Assembly: GCA_947034895.1 (NCBI GenBank)
Contig: OX344762.1
Location: 82,020,981-82,084,980, forward strand
Origin: Rhytidiadelphus loreus
Taxonomy: Eukaryota > Streptophyta > Bryopsida > Hypnales > Hylocomiaceae
Direction: 5' to 3'
Length of the DNA stretch: 64,000 bases
The notes beneath the pieces are model-generated. The model searched no databases and was not told the origin of the DNA. It worked only from the letters and a program-made list of their open reading frames with translations. The position numbers and the translations under genes are program-made. Below are positions 24,505-38,181 of the stretch, piece after piece. Numbering within the stretch: the stretch's first letter is position 1; each line of letters begins with the position of its first letter.

Positions 24505-26280
24505 ATGGTCAATTTAAGAGCAGACTACCTTAGGAGATCTCAAACAAAACAAACAGCCTAACGGAAGGTATGGATTTTGAATTCATATTACTGAGACTAT
24601 TCATAGAACAGGAGAGGTCTTTTGAAATTTCCAAGCATGAGTGGCACCAACTTGCACACAGAAATTCGTGCCCATCTAAGCTTACTTGTTCAACAAAAGC
24701 TCCACAACCCCGTGTTTGAAGTGGCATGAACAACGTTTTATGCATGTGCTTTTAACTGGCCACGGACAGGCCTATAAGGGCCCCTATACCCACGGATTCA
24801 AGCTTCTTCACAATCCTTCTCTCTGTTTGCTGACCATTTTGCAACTGAATATGAAATGAAATTTCTTACATTTATTTTTCAAAGATGAAATCTCATGTCT
24901 CCTACAAGTGTTAAAAGTTACAGATTTTTGGGGGAAAATCTGAAATTATTGTGATTTTTTTTAAGGAAAAAGTGAAGAAAATTGATATCAAATACAAAGT
25001 ATGCTAAAAAAATCTGAATTTTTTTGTGTGAATGTATTCTTAGATGTAGAATATCCATAGTGTGAAACAAATGTGTTATTGTGTCCTTCTAAAATTAGAA
25101 AACTAACAAACCATGGTTATAGGTCCAAAGTTCAAATTGCAATAAAACATTGAATTTTGAGATTTTTTCAAATTTATCAATTGGGGGAGAAACTAAACTT
25201 GATAAACTTCATTTCATTAGTCAGCCTCAAATTCAAAAAACATCATTTTTATGGCTAAAATTCACATCAAGAGTAAAAGAGCAAGAATTTACCAATATAC
25301 ACTACAATGATGATTCATGGAATCATGGATTAAACATCTTCTTCATTAGAAAAGTCAATAATACCATAATGAGGGAATTTGCAATAGTATTCACTAAAAA
25401 GTTACTCAAGCAACTTTCAAAATAAAATAGGATGAAAAAATGTTTTTCTTCATCCTACAATCTTAGGTGAAGTCATCTAAAGGATGTTGTGCATCCTTAA
25501 CATTTTAGGGTTAGCTTGTGTCATGCACATATTTCAAAATTTTAAAAAAAGACTACAAATCCTAAATACCCAAAGCCCCATATTTTGTTGTCAACAGAAT
25601 TTTGAAATTAATTAGTGCTTTATCAAATTACTCCTTCTATTTTTGAAAAGACCCATGTTTTCTTTGTGTTTTACAAAGAAAACGCATGTCTTTTTTAGAA
25701 ATAGAGGTAGTATTATTTATAATATTTCTTTTAGACAAATACCTATTGAAGCCTAATTTTAGCATCAAAAATCCAATTTTGAAAATGAATTTTTACAAGT
25801 TTTATATTGCATTAAAACCTTGAATATAATTGTTCCAATTAAGGGGAATTAAAAGATCAATTTGGAACTAGAGAAGTAATATTTTTCTCCTTGTGAATAG
25901 TTCTAGCTATGTGAGGTCTACAGTCAAATATTTACCATTGAAAGAATGGGCCTATTCCCATATAAAGTAGTTACACCTTAAATTGTTAGGTATCTAAAAT
26001 AACTCCCTATTTTTTGTCTAAGTGCAAACCAAATCTACATGTAAACCACTAATTTCCATTATTTAGAACTTGAATAGGAGATCTAAATAGCTATTGATTC
26101 CTAATATGAAATTGACATGCCTTTACTTTATCTTTTTAGCAATTAAATGTTCATTCTTATATAGGTATTTCTAAATGGGACTTCTATGTATTACTTCAAT
26201 TCATTTTCGAAGAGCCAAGTTTAAATGTACCCATTCCCAACCATACACTTTGCTCTTCAAAATGTGTACATTCCAACCCG
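24505..26280. other. Gene-free AT-rich stretch with one MITE
   Basis: No supported gene. A 91-codon AT-rich plus-strand frame at 25150-25425 resembles no family and is unlikely to be real. The Stowaway-like element at 25631-25710 is listed separately. Confidence 0.55.
25631..25710. mobile_element. Stowaway-like MITE, 80 bp
   Basis: Flanked by TA (25629-25630 and 25711-25712). The left end is CTCCTTCTATTTTTG and the reverse complement of the right end is CTACCTCTATTTCTA. The arms pair over most of their length, with 'ttttctttg' and 'caaagaaaa' near the loop. It is related in its ends to the element at 8904-8985. Confidence 0.75.
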
Positions 26281-27591
26281 TTCAAAATCTCGAAAAGGGT
26301 GAATGATCGGGAATAGGTGCATTTTGGGTTTGCCGGTAACCGTGGCCCTGTAACTGCATTTTCCTCAAATCCACCACGTGGCGATCATCCATCCGGGCCA
26401 CTTGTCCACTAGATCGCTTCTCGTCTTCCCATTTGCTTGCTGTGACACTGGGCTTCACTCCGCGAGACCAATCCAAGAACGATAGGATTAGGGTTTGAAC
26501 TTCGATGGCAATTTTCCACGAGAGTCGGAGTGATTTTGAGTTTGAAGGTTATCGGAAGCACTGGGAGAAAAAAATCGACCCGTTCTAGAGTGCTCGACGT
26601 TCGCGACTGCATTTTCGTTTGCTGCAGCTGGTGGAAGACGTTCAAATTGCACGCACTGAGGTACAAAATCAAGTGAATTAGAAGCTTTGCAGGGTTTCCA
26701 ACTCGACGAAGCTGTGATTTTGATGCTGTTTGGTGCAATTTGATGTGGATTGAGAGAAGGAATTTTAGGAGGCTAAGTTCTTGTCATGCGCGCCTCAAAC
26801 CAATTGCATGTTGACCTTTAGACGAGGTTGTAGGAAAATGGTGTAAACCACCGTTTTATTCTATTCTCCGATTTTGGTTCAGGAATGATTTCAACTTTAG
26901 TGAATGGTTTCAATATTTGTTTGTGCTCATACAGCTCAAGAACAGAGTCTTTAAAATCAGTATTAAAAAGAACGCAGCCTAAGGCAGTCGAAAAAGCAGT
27001 AGAAGTATTCTGATTTGGCCTTCAGCATTGAATAGAAAAACATTTGGTTATTCTAGGTATTTTGTTTTTAGGTTTATCATAACTGTTTGTCCTAACTGCA
27101 AAATGATGGCTCGAGTGATGACTGGGCTTTGGTGTGGTTCCCGTCTGAGAAGGTAGTATGGCAATCGAGTAAGGTTGTTCGCAATTCGAATAAGTTGTTG
27201 CTGTCATTTGATCTGAATTCTTGTGTTCTTTCTTTTTTCTCTTTCCCTTTTCTCCCTTGATGATTTGTTCCAAGATTATCACTTCACCTTTACAAGACTG
27301 ACTCTATGGGTGGATGGCTTTTAGCCGCTATTCAGAGCGTAGTTGATCAGTGTAGGACTTTGATGATGTCTCTGTGGCTTGTGATTTCCAACCGAGTGTC
27401 TTTAATTATAGCAAGTCATTTTCTGTGCAGTATGAAAGGTCCCTAATAGTTTAAGATGTTTTAAGATGTTCAACACGACTTGTACTTGGTAAGTTTTAGA
27501 AGGTGTACGGGACAAGTAGGGTTCTAGGGTCTTGTAAACAAGGTAGCTGTGTTTTACAGCGTCAGTTCATGTCATATAGGTTTTTGCTACA
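26281..27591 (+). promoter_or_regulatory. Less AT-rich region upstream of gene-like exons
   Basis: From about 26281 the composition shifts away from AT-rich. A 27-codon open frame starting at 26505 and a 46-codon frame starting at 27309 are present but isolated. The stretch could be the promoter, leader and first intron of the gene-like region that follows. This is inference only; no family is recognised. Confidence 0.3.
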
Positions 27592-28258
27592 ATGCATGCT
27601 CTGCGGCTGCATAAGGGCAGAGGTCCTGGGCTTTACAAGACAAGAGAGATACGGAAATTACAGCAAGTGACGCGGCAGCGAGAAGCGCGAGGCACTCTTT
27701 TACAAGGCCTGAGGTCATTTCTATCGGCGGATTCCTTCATGTATGGGCCTCTTCTGGAGTCACCGCCCACAGTCACCACCCTTAGTGACGACTCAGAACC
27801 TCATACGCCAGGTATTGCAACTTTCGTCCTCGTAACGTTCAGTTCTCTTATTTGCGCTCTCTTCCACATAACATCAACAGCCCACATGTCAAGGCTTTCA
27901 TTATTTTCATGCGTTTTGGTGGCAACGTTTTGGTCTTTTAGAAGTAACGGATGTCCTTGATGGCGACATGGTTGGACAGATAGGGAGCAGGAGAATGGGG
28001 GGCTTGACGATGATTCGTCTGGAGACCACGCAAACGGGGAAGAGAATGATACAAACTCTGGAAAGGATACTGACAACGGTCATGACGAAAGTTTACTCAG
28101 GAGGAATCGAGGATCCCGTTCCAATTCTAAAACCATCGTTTCAGTGCAGCACGCGTCGGCCCACTTGACTGCGCGAACCGTGTTACCACCTGCAGATGGT
28201 AGTGGCACCCCTTCGAGCACGGCCCAGGTACCAAAGCCGTCGCGGAATGGGACATGAG
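27592..28258 (+). CDS. Putative two-exon gene of unknown function
   Basis: I do not recognise this protein. A plausible first exon runs 27592-27811, from ATG to CCAG before GTATTG, and encodes a basic segment (containing TREIRKLQQVTRQREARGT) and then an acidic/proline end (TLSDDSEPHTP). An acceptor AG before 27976 rejoins the frame and adds a strongly acidic, Asn/Gly-rich segment (DREQENGGLDDDSSGDHANG and onward) followed by a Ser/Thr-rich segment. The frame ends at a TGA at 28256-28258 unless a further splice occurs at CAG/GTACC near 28229. Phase agreement and codon composition favour real coding; the 3' end is uncertain. A further coding-like frame near 28921-29060 (with VDQFHDTRLGGTM) may be another exon but could not be joined in phase. 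Confidence 0.35.
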
Positions 28259-29990
28259 ATACTTTTTGAAATTCAGATCGATGGATCATTGCCAGTTTGA
28301 ATCTTTTAGGAATCTGCCTCGAGGCAGCAAGCTGAGCTTTAGAATCCTTGATCATAGCAGAGTTTTATTTTATTTTATTTCGTAGTGAATCTGGGCACAT
28401 GTTGCAAGCTCAGTTACCGTGATGCATAGGCAGACCTTTTGGGGAAAGGTACACTCTTCTGTCTGTTATGGGAGTCTGGCAATATAGTGCTGCTTGGATA
28501 CCGTGTCATTGAAATTTGGGATTGTGGAAGGTGTTGGCATCAAGTGGTTAAATTCGAAGCAGATGGGGGGAAGATAATTGAAACAGTAAAAAATAGCTCG
28601 AAATAGTGGTGCCGACAGTAAATAGATAGTAGAGTGTAGTTTGTCAACGAGGTAAGCTTTTGCGTTGCTTCTAGTACCTGCGAGTGCTTGACAGTTTGTG
28701 AAACCTTTTGAGTCTGTAGTGAAGGTTATGGACACTACTCAACATGTACATGTATACTCAATGAATTTGACGCCAAGAGTTTCTAATGCTCGTATAATTC
28801 TTTTCCTTGGATTCAAATTCGAGACTGTAATTCAAATTGCTATTGTACAGTCTAGCTTTGCAATACGTAAATGTTCAGCTATGATTGAACCTTACGCCTA
28901 ATCTTTCTAATGCCCAACGACAGTGCCAGCTGGTGGGGTAGATCAGTTTCATGACACCAGACTTGGTGGCACAATGAGAATGCAAGCGACTGGGAACTCA
29001 AAACTTGAATTCCTGGGGTATATACCCAATAGTTGGGTGAAACCGCTGCTTTACCTCTAAAATTACCTCTAAAATTGCAACTGTATTCTGAAATCTCATG
29101 GGTAACTCTGGTCCAAGGAGACTCTGGAGAAAGAGGGTGTGCGAGAGGGATTGTCAACGGTACCTATCTTCCGAAGGTACCTTCAGACTATCCTTCTACG
29201 GAATGTGAACCCTGGAAACATTCATGTTTCTGAGCTCAAAACGACTCAAAACTGTCTTCGATTCCTTTCTTGATTCACGCTTCCAATACCTGGAGCTGGT
29301 CAAGAGTAGAGGAGCTACAATCAACACAGCTGGTTTGGTGCAGGTATCTGACGACCAGTTTCCCGCACTGCAGTTATTTCCATCATTCGCAGAGCCAGCT
29401 TCTTCAATTTAAAAAGTTGGCTTGGAGTCGGTAATTGAAGATCGACCTACTGCAGTTAGTCTACTTTCATCATCCGCGAGCTCCACATTGTTGAAAAATT
29501 CCGACCTCGGCACTGGAGGGTTGATGGTTGTATAGTCTGCAGCATCTGCACCGCGTTGCTCAATAGGCAGGAGACCTCCATCCTACAGTAGGAGACCCAA
29601 ATTTCTTGCCGTGAAAGAAGTGCTCTGTCAAGGGAACCCTATTTCGTAGTTGAACGATTTCCTCAACGTGGCTTCATAGTTGTGCAGACGTTTCTTAGAC
29701 ACTGTGACGTCATCCTTGCGTGTTGGTCTCATTTCTTATGATCTGCCGGTCTGCCTCTTGAACACCTTCCCGTACCGTCCTCCACTTCTGATTTTAAAAG
29801 TGTGCAGTCATGTGTACAGTCTCTAGGTGTGAGAATCTAACTATAAGTACTTGTGCGATCTCCTGCAGAAATGGGCATAGGAAATGAAATTATGAAAGAG
29901 GATATTGTACCCGCGAACTGCAAGTCTTCCTGAAACAGAAGTCGCCAACCATATCGGAAATAACTTAGTCCAGCGATGAACACTAATTTA
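28259..29990. other. Gene-like composition, structure unresolved
   Basis: The composition stays closer to genic than to intergenic. Short plus-strand frames occur at about 28921-29060, 29033-29233 and 29224-29412, none of known family. They may be further exons or the 3' untranslated region of the putative gene upstream. I cannot resolve them without transcript data. Confidence 0.3.
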
Positions 29991-29991
29991 A

Positions 29992-31010
29992 CCCTGGAAT
30001 GCTGGACTGGTCAACGTGGAAATCATCCTTTTTTTGCACCTTGTGAATCATTTGCTTAACCCTAGAGCGACCAGACTCGTTAGAGAAGCGGAAAGACGCC
30101 TGAAAAGTGGATAAATTTGCAGGAACGATGTAGGGCAATTGTTATTGTGCTTGCTTGAAGTAACCGGAGGATCTGCAAAATTAGCAATGAAGTTGCCGGT
30201 ATATGAAGAATGATTCCGGGAAATGGTAGTTCATGTAAAGATCAAGAGGTTTGACTGGGAAGAAATGGGCATTGACCTTCACGGGCAGGTGCAGACTTCT
30301 GCACAAATCACGACAATGCGTGCACAAGGTTAGAAAATTACGAGAAAAATTGCAGTGTCCGGAACATGATGGTGAGAAGAAGGAAACCATGAATTTCTTT
30401 GATAGCCTACTGTAAGGTAATTGAGAATGTAGAGCTTGTAAAGCCGATGTCTTTGAGAAGAGAGAAATGAACTTGCATTATCAATGCTTCAAGTGCATGC
30501 CCACATTGACCGATGTAAGCAAGTAAATCTCCAAAACTATTAGAAAATGCATAGTGCTAGTGTAGTACTCTGTATTACAAAAGGACAATTCAATGTGTTT
30601 GTGACACTTCCTATTCTATTGTTACTTTTCATTGTTCTTCATGGCCTCCTAAAGAATGGTCATTATTCTCTTCTACTGATTTTTGAAGCATCTGGCGTAA
30701 TGTTTTTTTAAGGAAACCGAAGGCTCAAATCATTGCTTCAAGCCTACTACCCTATTGTAATGTTGGATCTAGGAAACGTCATTCAACTTGGACACACCCA
30801 AATTTCCCCCAAAACTAAACATGCTTCACGATAAACATTTGTCTCTTTCAATTCTTCTTACTAATACATTCACTATCATCACAAGTGGATGCAAAACCCC
30901 ATGTCTCAACTTCCCAAAACATTAATGAATAAAACTTTGTATTTCTCTGTCAGCTATGAGTCTTTAATTCTGTTCATGAACCAATTTTTAGACGTTGGAG
31001 CATTTAAGGG
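29992..31010. mobile_element. Possible TTAA-flanked element (H)
   Basis: TTAA at 29988-29991 is followed by CCCTGGAATGCTGGAC, and the right end, reverse complemented, is CCCTTAAATGCTCCAAC before TTAA (31011-31014). The ends agree at about two thirds of positions. The right end also resembles the left end of the element at 1750-2279. The pairing of these two ends over 1 kb is plausible but not certain. Confidence 0.35.
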
Positions 31011-33600
31011 TTAAATTGGAGGTCAAACTATTGTGCAAGACCTGCCCTTTTCACCAAGGATGAGCATCACCGATTCTCTATCATCCATTGGATACTTCTA
31101 GGTTGCCACATCATTACAATGTTAACCTATCTAAATTGATTCACACAATTTTTTCTAGCATTTTACAATGTAGGCCTTGAGAGCAACCACTCGAAGTGCA
31201 TGCTTCAAGGGTGTCCATTTAAACCATAAGTACTCCAACTAAAGATAGTGAGACTACTTTTGAAGTTTTATAATAAATAATTGAAATTCTTTCAACATAT
31301 CTATGTCATTGATTCATGTGTAGAACATCTTTTTTTCTTTCCATTGATATATTATATGATATTCCTCATAGCATCTCCAATGAATATTAATTGGATAAAG
31401 TATAGTTTCCCAACATTCATCATCCATTTAGTGGATGGTTGAACACTTAGGAATTGAAGGAAGTTCTAGTAACATATGTAGGTATCTTTGACAATGGTAG
31501 ATTTGTATTTTGCATAGGTTTAAAATCCATTATTCATATTCCACTCTACAATTGAATTTTAGAATATACCAATTCTACTTCCCAAATTTGAAGTGCATCA
31601 ATTATTTACCATGTGCTTTTATATATTTATTGGTATATCTATAGAGGTTTATGCAATTTTTTTGGTCCATCTTATATATTTTATGCTTTAAAAGATAAAT
31701 ATTTTGCATTCCTACATTAGAAGAGAGATGCAAACTTTAAAATACCTATTCTCCTTATGTAGGTCAAAAATTATGTCAACATCTTCTACAACTTAGATGG
31801 TGGCTTACTTTTATTAACACTAAATCGATTTGCAATCATTACATTTATATTAAGTGTACAAATTAGAAAACGGAAAAATATAAAGTAATAGGAACATACA
31901 CATTTTTCTAGAACTTTGAAAGATCAAACTTTACCTTTGGAAAGGTCTAGAAAGAAACTCATTTTTGAAGTTTATGCATTTTGACCTTGCAATCCACTAA
32001 ATTTTTTACTTTGAAATTAAAGCAAGAGATACATGAATAAATTAACTAAAAGATGTTATAATTGAATTTGTTAAATAACAAATAACGGTACCCAACTATC
32101 AAAGTTTACAAAAAATAATTTAAAAAATAGATGCCAAAATAGAAGGAAAATTAGTTTTTCAAGATACAATTCGACATGAAGAAAATATGAAATTTGAGGG
32201 AAAATTCAGATTTTCATATGCCAAATTTGTTTTTTCAACTTTGATTAAATATTCAACGTCACATGCCAACCTTGATAGCTAGATACCATCTCTTGAAAAG
32301 AAGCAATCACACCTCTGGTGTAACATTGAAAATACTATATTATTTAGAACATGCACACCTTCCTCGATGTAAGGTAGGAATACCATAAACGGTTTAAATA
32401 AGCATTTCAACATGTAGGATATGGAAAATTTCTTGAGAAATTGAGCTCAATATGTACAAAAGTAAAGATGAAGAAGCATGCAAAAAAGAATAAAAAAAAT
32501 CCTTCAAGAATGAATATTTTATGCAATATAAATGTGGACCCCATTCTTGTTTCATAGGTTCACCTAAAACGGTTATCTTTAGAACTTGTACCTAATCAAG
32601 TATGAGCCAATCAAATTTGAACAAATCAAATCTTTTTAAGATTTTTTCAAAGCCAGCTATTGTTGGTTTCAGGACAACCTAGTCTGCCATTAGAGGGAAG
32701 ATAACCGTTATTAGTATTCCTACCTTAAATGACACAAAACTAGTTTTAGAAGGCCCAAACAAGATTCAATTTGGAAGGCCACCTTCATTTTCCCACTGGA
32801 TTGCATGTGTCACCCATGTTTCCCTTATGAGCATATGCCGTCCAACTAAAAAAGAGCTAATTTATGAGCCAAATATCTTTGGTTCTATGACAGATTCTCC
32901 TAAATCTAATCTCCACAAAGCAAACTTGCAGGCCTTCAATTGTTTCAAAGCCCTGGCCAATTTTTAAAGGGCCCATTCACTTTTGGATTGTTGCAAGGTC
33001 CTCTAAGGGTCAGGTCCTCTGACCCCTACAGGCCTTGGGACAATCTTTCAAACTCCCAGGGACTACAGAACATGGATGTGGAAGCTCTTAGCCTTGCTTT
33101 GGGATAAAGTATTTTGAAGAATTTAAAGCATCACTGCATCAATTTCTTTTGGATATTAAAGTTAATCATAAAGTTTGTTCTGTCTTTATAAACTTGTGTC
33201 AAAGGATTTAACCAAGAATAGAACAAAACTAACACAGCACCAAACAACACCAAACTCAATCAGACCTGAGTTTGGGAGCTTGGGTGCTAGGGAATCTGGG
33301 TCCTGTGTTTTTCCCAAACTCCGGCGCATGGTCCTTCCTTGCACACATTTTACGATTGACTGTATTAATTGAAGAAACATAAAGTATTGAAGGAATTGAG
33401 AGCCTACGACTCTTAAATGATGAGTAAATATGGTATATATGGATTGGAGAGATATTGCATACGTTGATATTATAATGATATGGAACCATCATTCTCTGTT
33501 GTGGATCCACAGTTCGCAAAATAATTACGTGCTTAATCACGTTTCGTAGACAACCTATGATTCAGCCTGGCTGCAGGGAATACTTATTTCATCAAACGCT
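31011..33600. other. Gene-free AT-rich stretch
   Basis: No supported gene. The overlapping frames near 33175-33540 on both strands lie in a less AT-rich segment that shares short words with 1363-1395 and look like part of an old repeat. Confidence 0.5.
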
Positions 33601-33664
33601 TAGTTAACACCGATATGAATTACAGGGAACACAAGCAATTCAGATTTGAGATGTGATTAACCTC

Positions 33665-33890
33665 GAGTACAACCATCAGAGTGTGTAACATGATCGACAT
33701 CCTGAGCCCAAAGGCTTCATAGAAATCCGCATTTTGTCATCCTCGGTTATATCACAAGTTTCAAGAGAAAACTAATCTAGAGTACAGAATTCATGTATCG
33801 GTAACCATCAGAGTGTGTAACATTGATCGACATCCTGAGCCCGAAAGCTTCATAGAAATCCGCAATTTTATCATCCTCGGTTTTCAGTAT
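33665..33890. repeat. Diverged tandem duplication, about 132 bp period
   Basis: The segment from 'accatcagagtgtgtaac' near 33671 to 'atcctcggtt' near 33745 is repeated from 33803 to about 33883 with few substitutions and small indels. It is non-coding in every frame. Confidence 0.75.
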
Positions 33891-36800
33891 TAAAAAGACA
33901 GAAAAAACAAAAACAAAAACATTAGCCACCATCATGTATTCAGAAAGTGATAGATACGCCAAGTCCAAAGGTTCAAAGCTACAAACCCTAATCTCATCGT
34001 CACTTACAAGAACTCCTTGCGGAGAAGATGAAAAGAGTCGGTTGCCTAATAACTATTGCGTAATAAATTCAAAGTTAAAACGTTTGGACATTAGAAATTT
34101 GTCAACGCATTAGGCCTCTCGATGCCAGCATGCAGGCAAGGGAGGAGGGAATTGTTGAAAGATTGTTGCCCTACAGTTACAACATCAACGTAACGGCGTA
34201 CAAATGATGTACTTATCATAGGCGTTCATGCACACAATTCAAATCCTCAACTTCAGTAACACCTACAGTCAACAGATTAATAAAGAGCGACATAGAAGAA
34301 CACACCAGACTAGATCAGCTGAACATTCGCTGACCAAACCGACACCAAAATCCCATCGCATGAAAAGTCTAACCTGGGCGAGTAAGCGCCAATTCTCTAT
34401 GCACCAGAAGCGAATTCACAACACATAACGAAATCCGCGAACATAACAAACGACAGGACGTAACAGGGCTGAAAACCACGGGCTGATCACAAGTAACACT
34501 GGATTGCGGTGAACGGAGGGGCTCTTTTTATGGAAGGAGGCAGAGCACCAGACCTAGGAACTCTAGGTCCGAGCCTCTCCCAGACCTAAAGTGTAGCCAT
34601 ACGAACCCTAGCTAGACGTAGCTCCCCCGTCATCTGTTCATCCGTTCAGTGGATGAAATTTTCTGAGAGAAGCCAGCTCGTGCTTATCTATTCATCTCCT
34701 TCAACATGAGTAGATAACCAAGAATCCTTCCCCTAACACATTGAAGAATCTTGTACTTGCCTTGGAAATGAATAAGGCTTCCTTGAGTCATTGTAGATAC
34801 AATGACCTCCTCAAATGCACACGGTTCAAAGGTTCAACAAATACGAGAACACTAAGTGAGAGTTAGATTTGGCAAGGAAGTTTCAAAATTGGATTTTCAC
34901 ATCACATCTAAAAAGTCCACATCATCCTAAATCATTGAGCAAATGACATCTAATACTTTTTGATAGAAGTTACTTGATTTATGCCAAATCTAACCTTCTT
35001 TGATTCTTAGTTCTACATCAATCAAAACAAAATAATATTTTTGTCAATTAATACATAATAAAATGAATTTGTCAAAGTCTAGCTAAAATATAGAGATATC
35101 TGTTTTATAAAGTTTGGTCATATGACACCTCACATAGAATTCTTTATAGATTGTATTTTTGTTACTTAATGGGTTTTTTTTTTAATGTATTTGAATGTTT
35201 TCTACATATCTATGCAATTGAAATTTTTTAAATCCATCACCAATGTTTTTCAACCAATTATCATGTGAAACCAAGAATATTAAATGAAACAATTAATCAA
35301 AAATGAAGTTTTGATTTTTTGAAACCGAAATTGGGAATATTTAATTGGAAATGTGTAAGAATTGAATTTTAATTATGCAAGACAAAAAAAATGCCAATTG
35401 TATTCTATGTTATGCAAAATTCTTTGAATAGTACAATTGATTGTTGTAAGATCCTCTAGTGTATAGTAAAAGGAGCCCTCAATTCAAAGGATGCAAACTG
35501 GACCCATAGTTATCTTAAAGTTCAAGAATGATATGAAGCCTTGTCAAAATGTCATAGAAACATGTACCAAAATTAGGTTGTACGCAATGTTTGCATTAGA
35601 AAGGATTTGGCCCCTTGGAAAGATCACCTCCCTTTATCTTTTATCATTTTATGTTTTCTATGTTATCTACATTTTTCATATTGTCTACTCTATACTCAAA
35701 TCTATAGGAACAAAGTTCAGATGCTTTTTGCGTGTTCTAGAATTTTGGCATATTTTATATGGTTTAAAGAGATTTCCAACAAATATATTACATACTAGAT
35801 TTGGTGGAAAATTGCTTCAATAATTTGCTTTCAAACTTTATGTAAATGTTATGTAAATGCACTTAATAGATTTATAGTGTTTTGTCTAACTCATAATATC
35901 TATACCTTAAATGAATTTGGTTGTTTTGTTTTGTTTATTACAGTGAGATCTCTAGAACCATACATCTTCCAATGGCATTCTTGGTACAATTGGAAAGCTC
36001 TTTGTGAGGAAGGGTGCATAGACTTTGTTTCATGGCGTTCTGACTCACATAGAAAAGATATTGAATTTCAAAGTTTTTGTGAATAAAAATAAATAAAAAT
36101 AAAAAATAAAAAATATAATTATACTATGACAATGGTACATTGCATAGTATTATAGGTAAAGTCAAGGTTCAAGTTTGGTTTCAACTTTTGAAATTTGTAG
36201 AATATTATGAGAGTATTAAAAAAAATTGAAACCACTCAGGATTTTTTTTGAAGTCATTGGCTACTTCCACAAAGAACTAACCAGGTGGTATCTATGTCCC
36301 ATGTATTTTGATTACTATATGTGACTTTGTCTTTATTTTTCATTTAAATAAATTATAATAATATTTAAAAATTTGACATTTATTTTAGATTCAATTTCTA
36401 TTTTTATAATTATTATTACTTTTATATTTTTCTACTTTTCAAGAAAACTCATGCTTGACTTTTTAGGTAAACTCTAAATAAAATCTAGAGAATATAGAAA
36501 TATATATATTCAACTTTTGGGTAAACTCTAGATAAAATGTAGAATACACACATATATACTTGATTTTTTGGGTAGACTCTAAATAAAATCTAGTGAACAT
36601 ACATACATACTCAAATTTTTGGATAAATTCTAGAGAGAATCTAGAGAACACATTGTTGCAAAATTTGCGACATCTGACTTTGTAGCAATGGGCTTATTCT
36701 TTAGACTTCAAAATGTGGAGGAAAAAAAATTGAATTGAAAGGTGACCATCCACATGATTGATGAGTTTGAGAAATATTTTAATGACACTAAGCATATACT

Positions 36801-38180
36801 ATTGTGTGTTTGCGTGTGTGTATATTTAAAAAATTCTTTATATATGTAGAGGAGGATATGGATACGTGTGAATTTATATGGATGTAGATATAGATACAAA
36901 TACATGTGCACATTATCCCATATCTTTTGAATCTTGAGTTGAACATTCTTAAGTATATATTATTCTTAAAATTGAGCTTCATTTTTTGAAAAGAATAAAA
37001 TTGGCTAGGTATCAATTTGAATGCATTGTGTTGCAATGACTATGCACTCACTATGCACTAATCTCATCCCAAAAGTACCTTGTGATTGACAATGTGCTTA
37101 ATTCTTTAATGCCCAAATCCTTTTTTGAAGGTTTTCCACATTTTTGCTTTTATCTTGTACAATTATATAATTTACCTCAATTTCATCAAATTGGTCTTAG
37201 AAGATGGATTTAAAAAAACTGATTTATGAATTATTTTGAATTAATAAGAAATTATTTGCCCACAATTGCTTTAGAAGCACTATGGTCATAATTTAAAATA
37301 TGCACTTTAGAGCGCTTACGGGCTAATATAGGTATACTCCAAATCATCCCTTTTCCAACATTCTTGCCTTTCTACACTCATTGACATGTTACACCTTTAA
37401 TCCTAAAATGTGGTTGAGGAAATTTTTGTGTCTGTTTTGGATGACTTCATGTAGATTTGATGGATGGAAAAAGATGTAATCCTATTTTTTGGAGGGGGGG
37501 ATTGCTTGATGTCCTGTAGTGAATAATATTTGATATTCCTTCATTATGATATTCTTAACTGTAGATATGCTTAAAAAAAGATGCTTAATCTATGGATCAT
37601 CCTTGTCAATAGTGTGTTTTGGTCACTTCTTGCTCTATGCACTTGATGTGAATTTAAGCCATATAAATGATATTTTTGAATTTGATCCCAACTAATGAAA
37701 TGAAGTTTATAAAGTTTAGTTTCTACTCAAATTTGAAAATTTCTTACAATTTTTTTATTGCAATTTGAACTTTGGAGCTATGACCTTGGTTGATTGGTTT
37801 TCTAATTTTAGATTGGTGTGGTAACTTTGGTTTATACCATGATGTTGTACACTATATGATAAACCTATGTTATAAATATCAGCTTTTTTGAGCATATTCT
37901 ACACTTCACATGAATTTTCTTCATTTTTTCCTTAAAATTCACAGTAATTTCAAATCTTCACCAAAAAATTTGAAATTTGTATGACTTGTAAAAGATATAT
38001 GATATCATCCCTCAAAAATAAAATAAAATAATTTAATCCATTTATAGTTGCAAAATGGCAGCAGCTAGAGTAATGGATTGTGAGGCTTGAAATCAATGGT
38101 CATGGGTCCGTCCTCCCAGGGTTAAATAGAGCACGGAATTGGGGGAAGGGATGGTTTGGGGCATGCGGACCATATGAGTG
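33891..38180. other. Gene-free stretch with old repeats
   Basis: 33900-34760 has a somewhat genic composition but only short unrecognised frames. 34760-38100 is AT-rich. A 110-codon plus-strand frame at 35491-35823 is AT-driven and unrecognised. The dispersed repeat unit found at 22.45 kb recurs at about 35940-36085. Confidence 0.5.
36452..36655. repeat. Degenerate tandem repeat, about 60 bp period, four copies
   Basis: Four units built on 'ttttgggtaaactctaaataaaatctag' words are followed by an AT-rich spacer of variable length. The periodicity leaves a minus-strand frame open across three units, but that is a by-product of the repeat. Confidence 0.7.
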
Positions 38181-38181
38181 A

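Noticed and set aside
25150..25425. 91-codon AT-rich frame
   Set aside because: No family resemblance, no splice partner, and the composition equals the intergenic background.
35491..35823. 110-codon frame with a hydrophobic middle
   Set aside because: The hydrophobicity follows from T-rich DNA. No homology is recognisable and repeats adjoin it.
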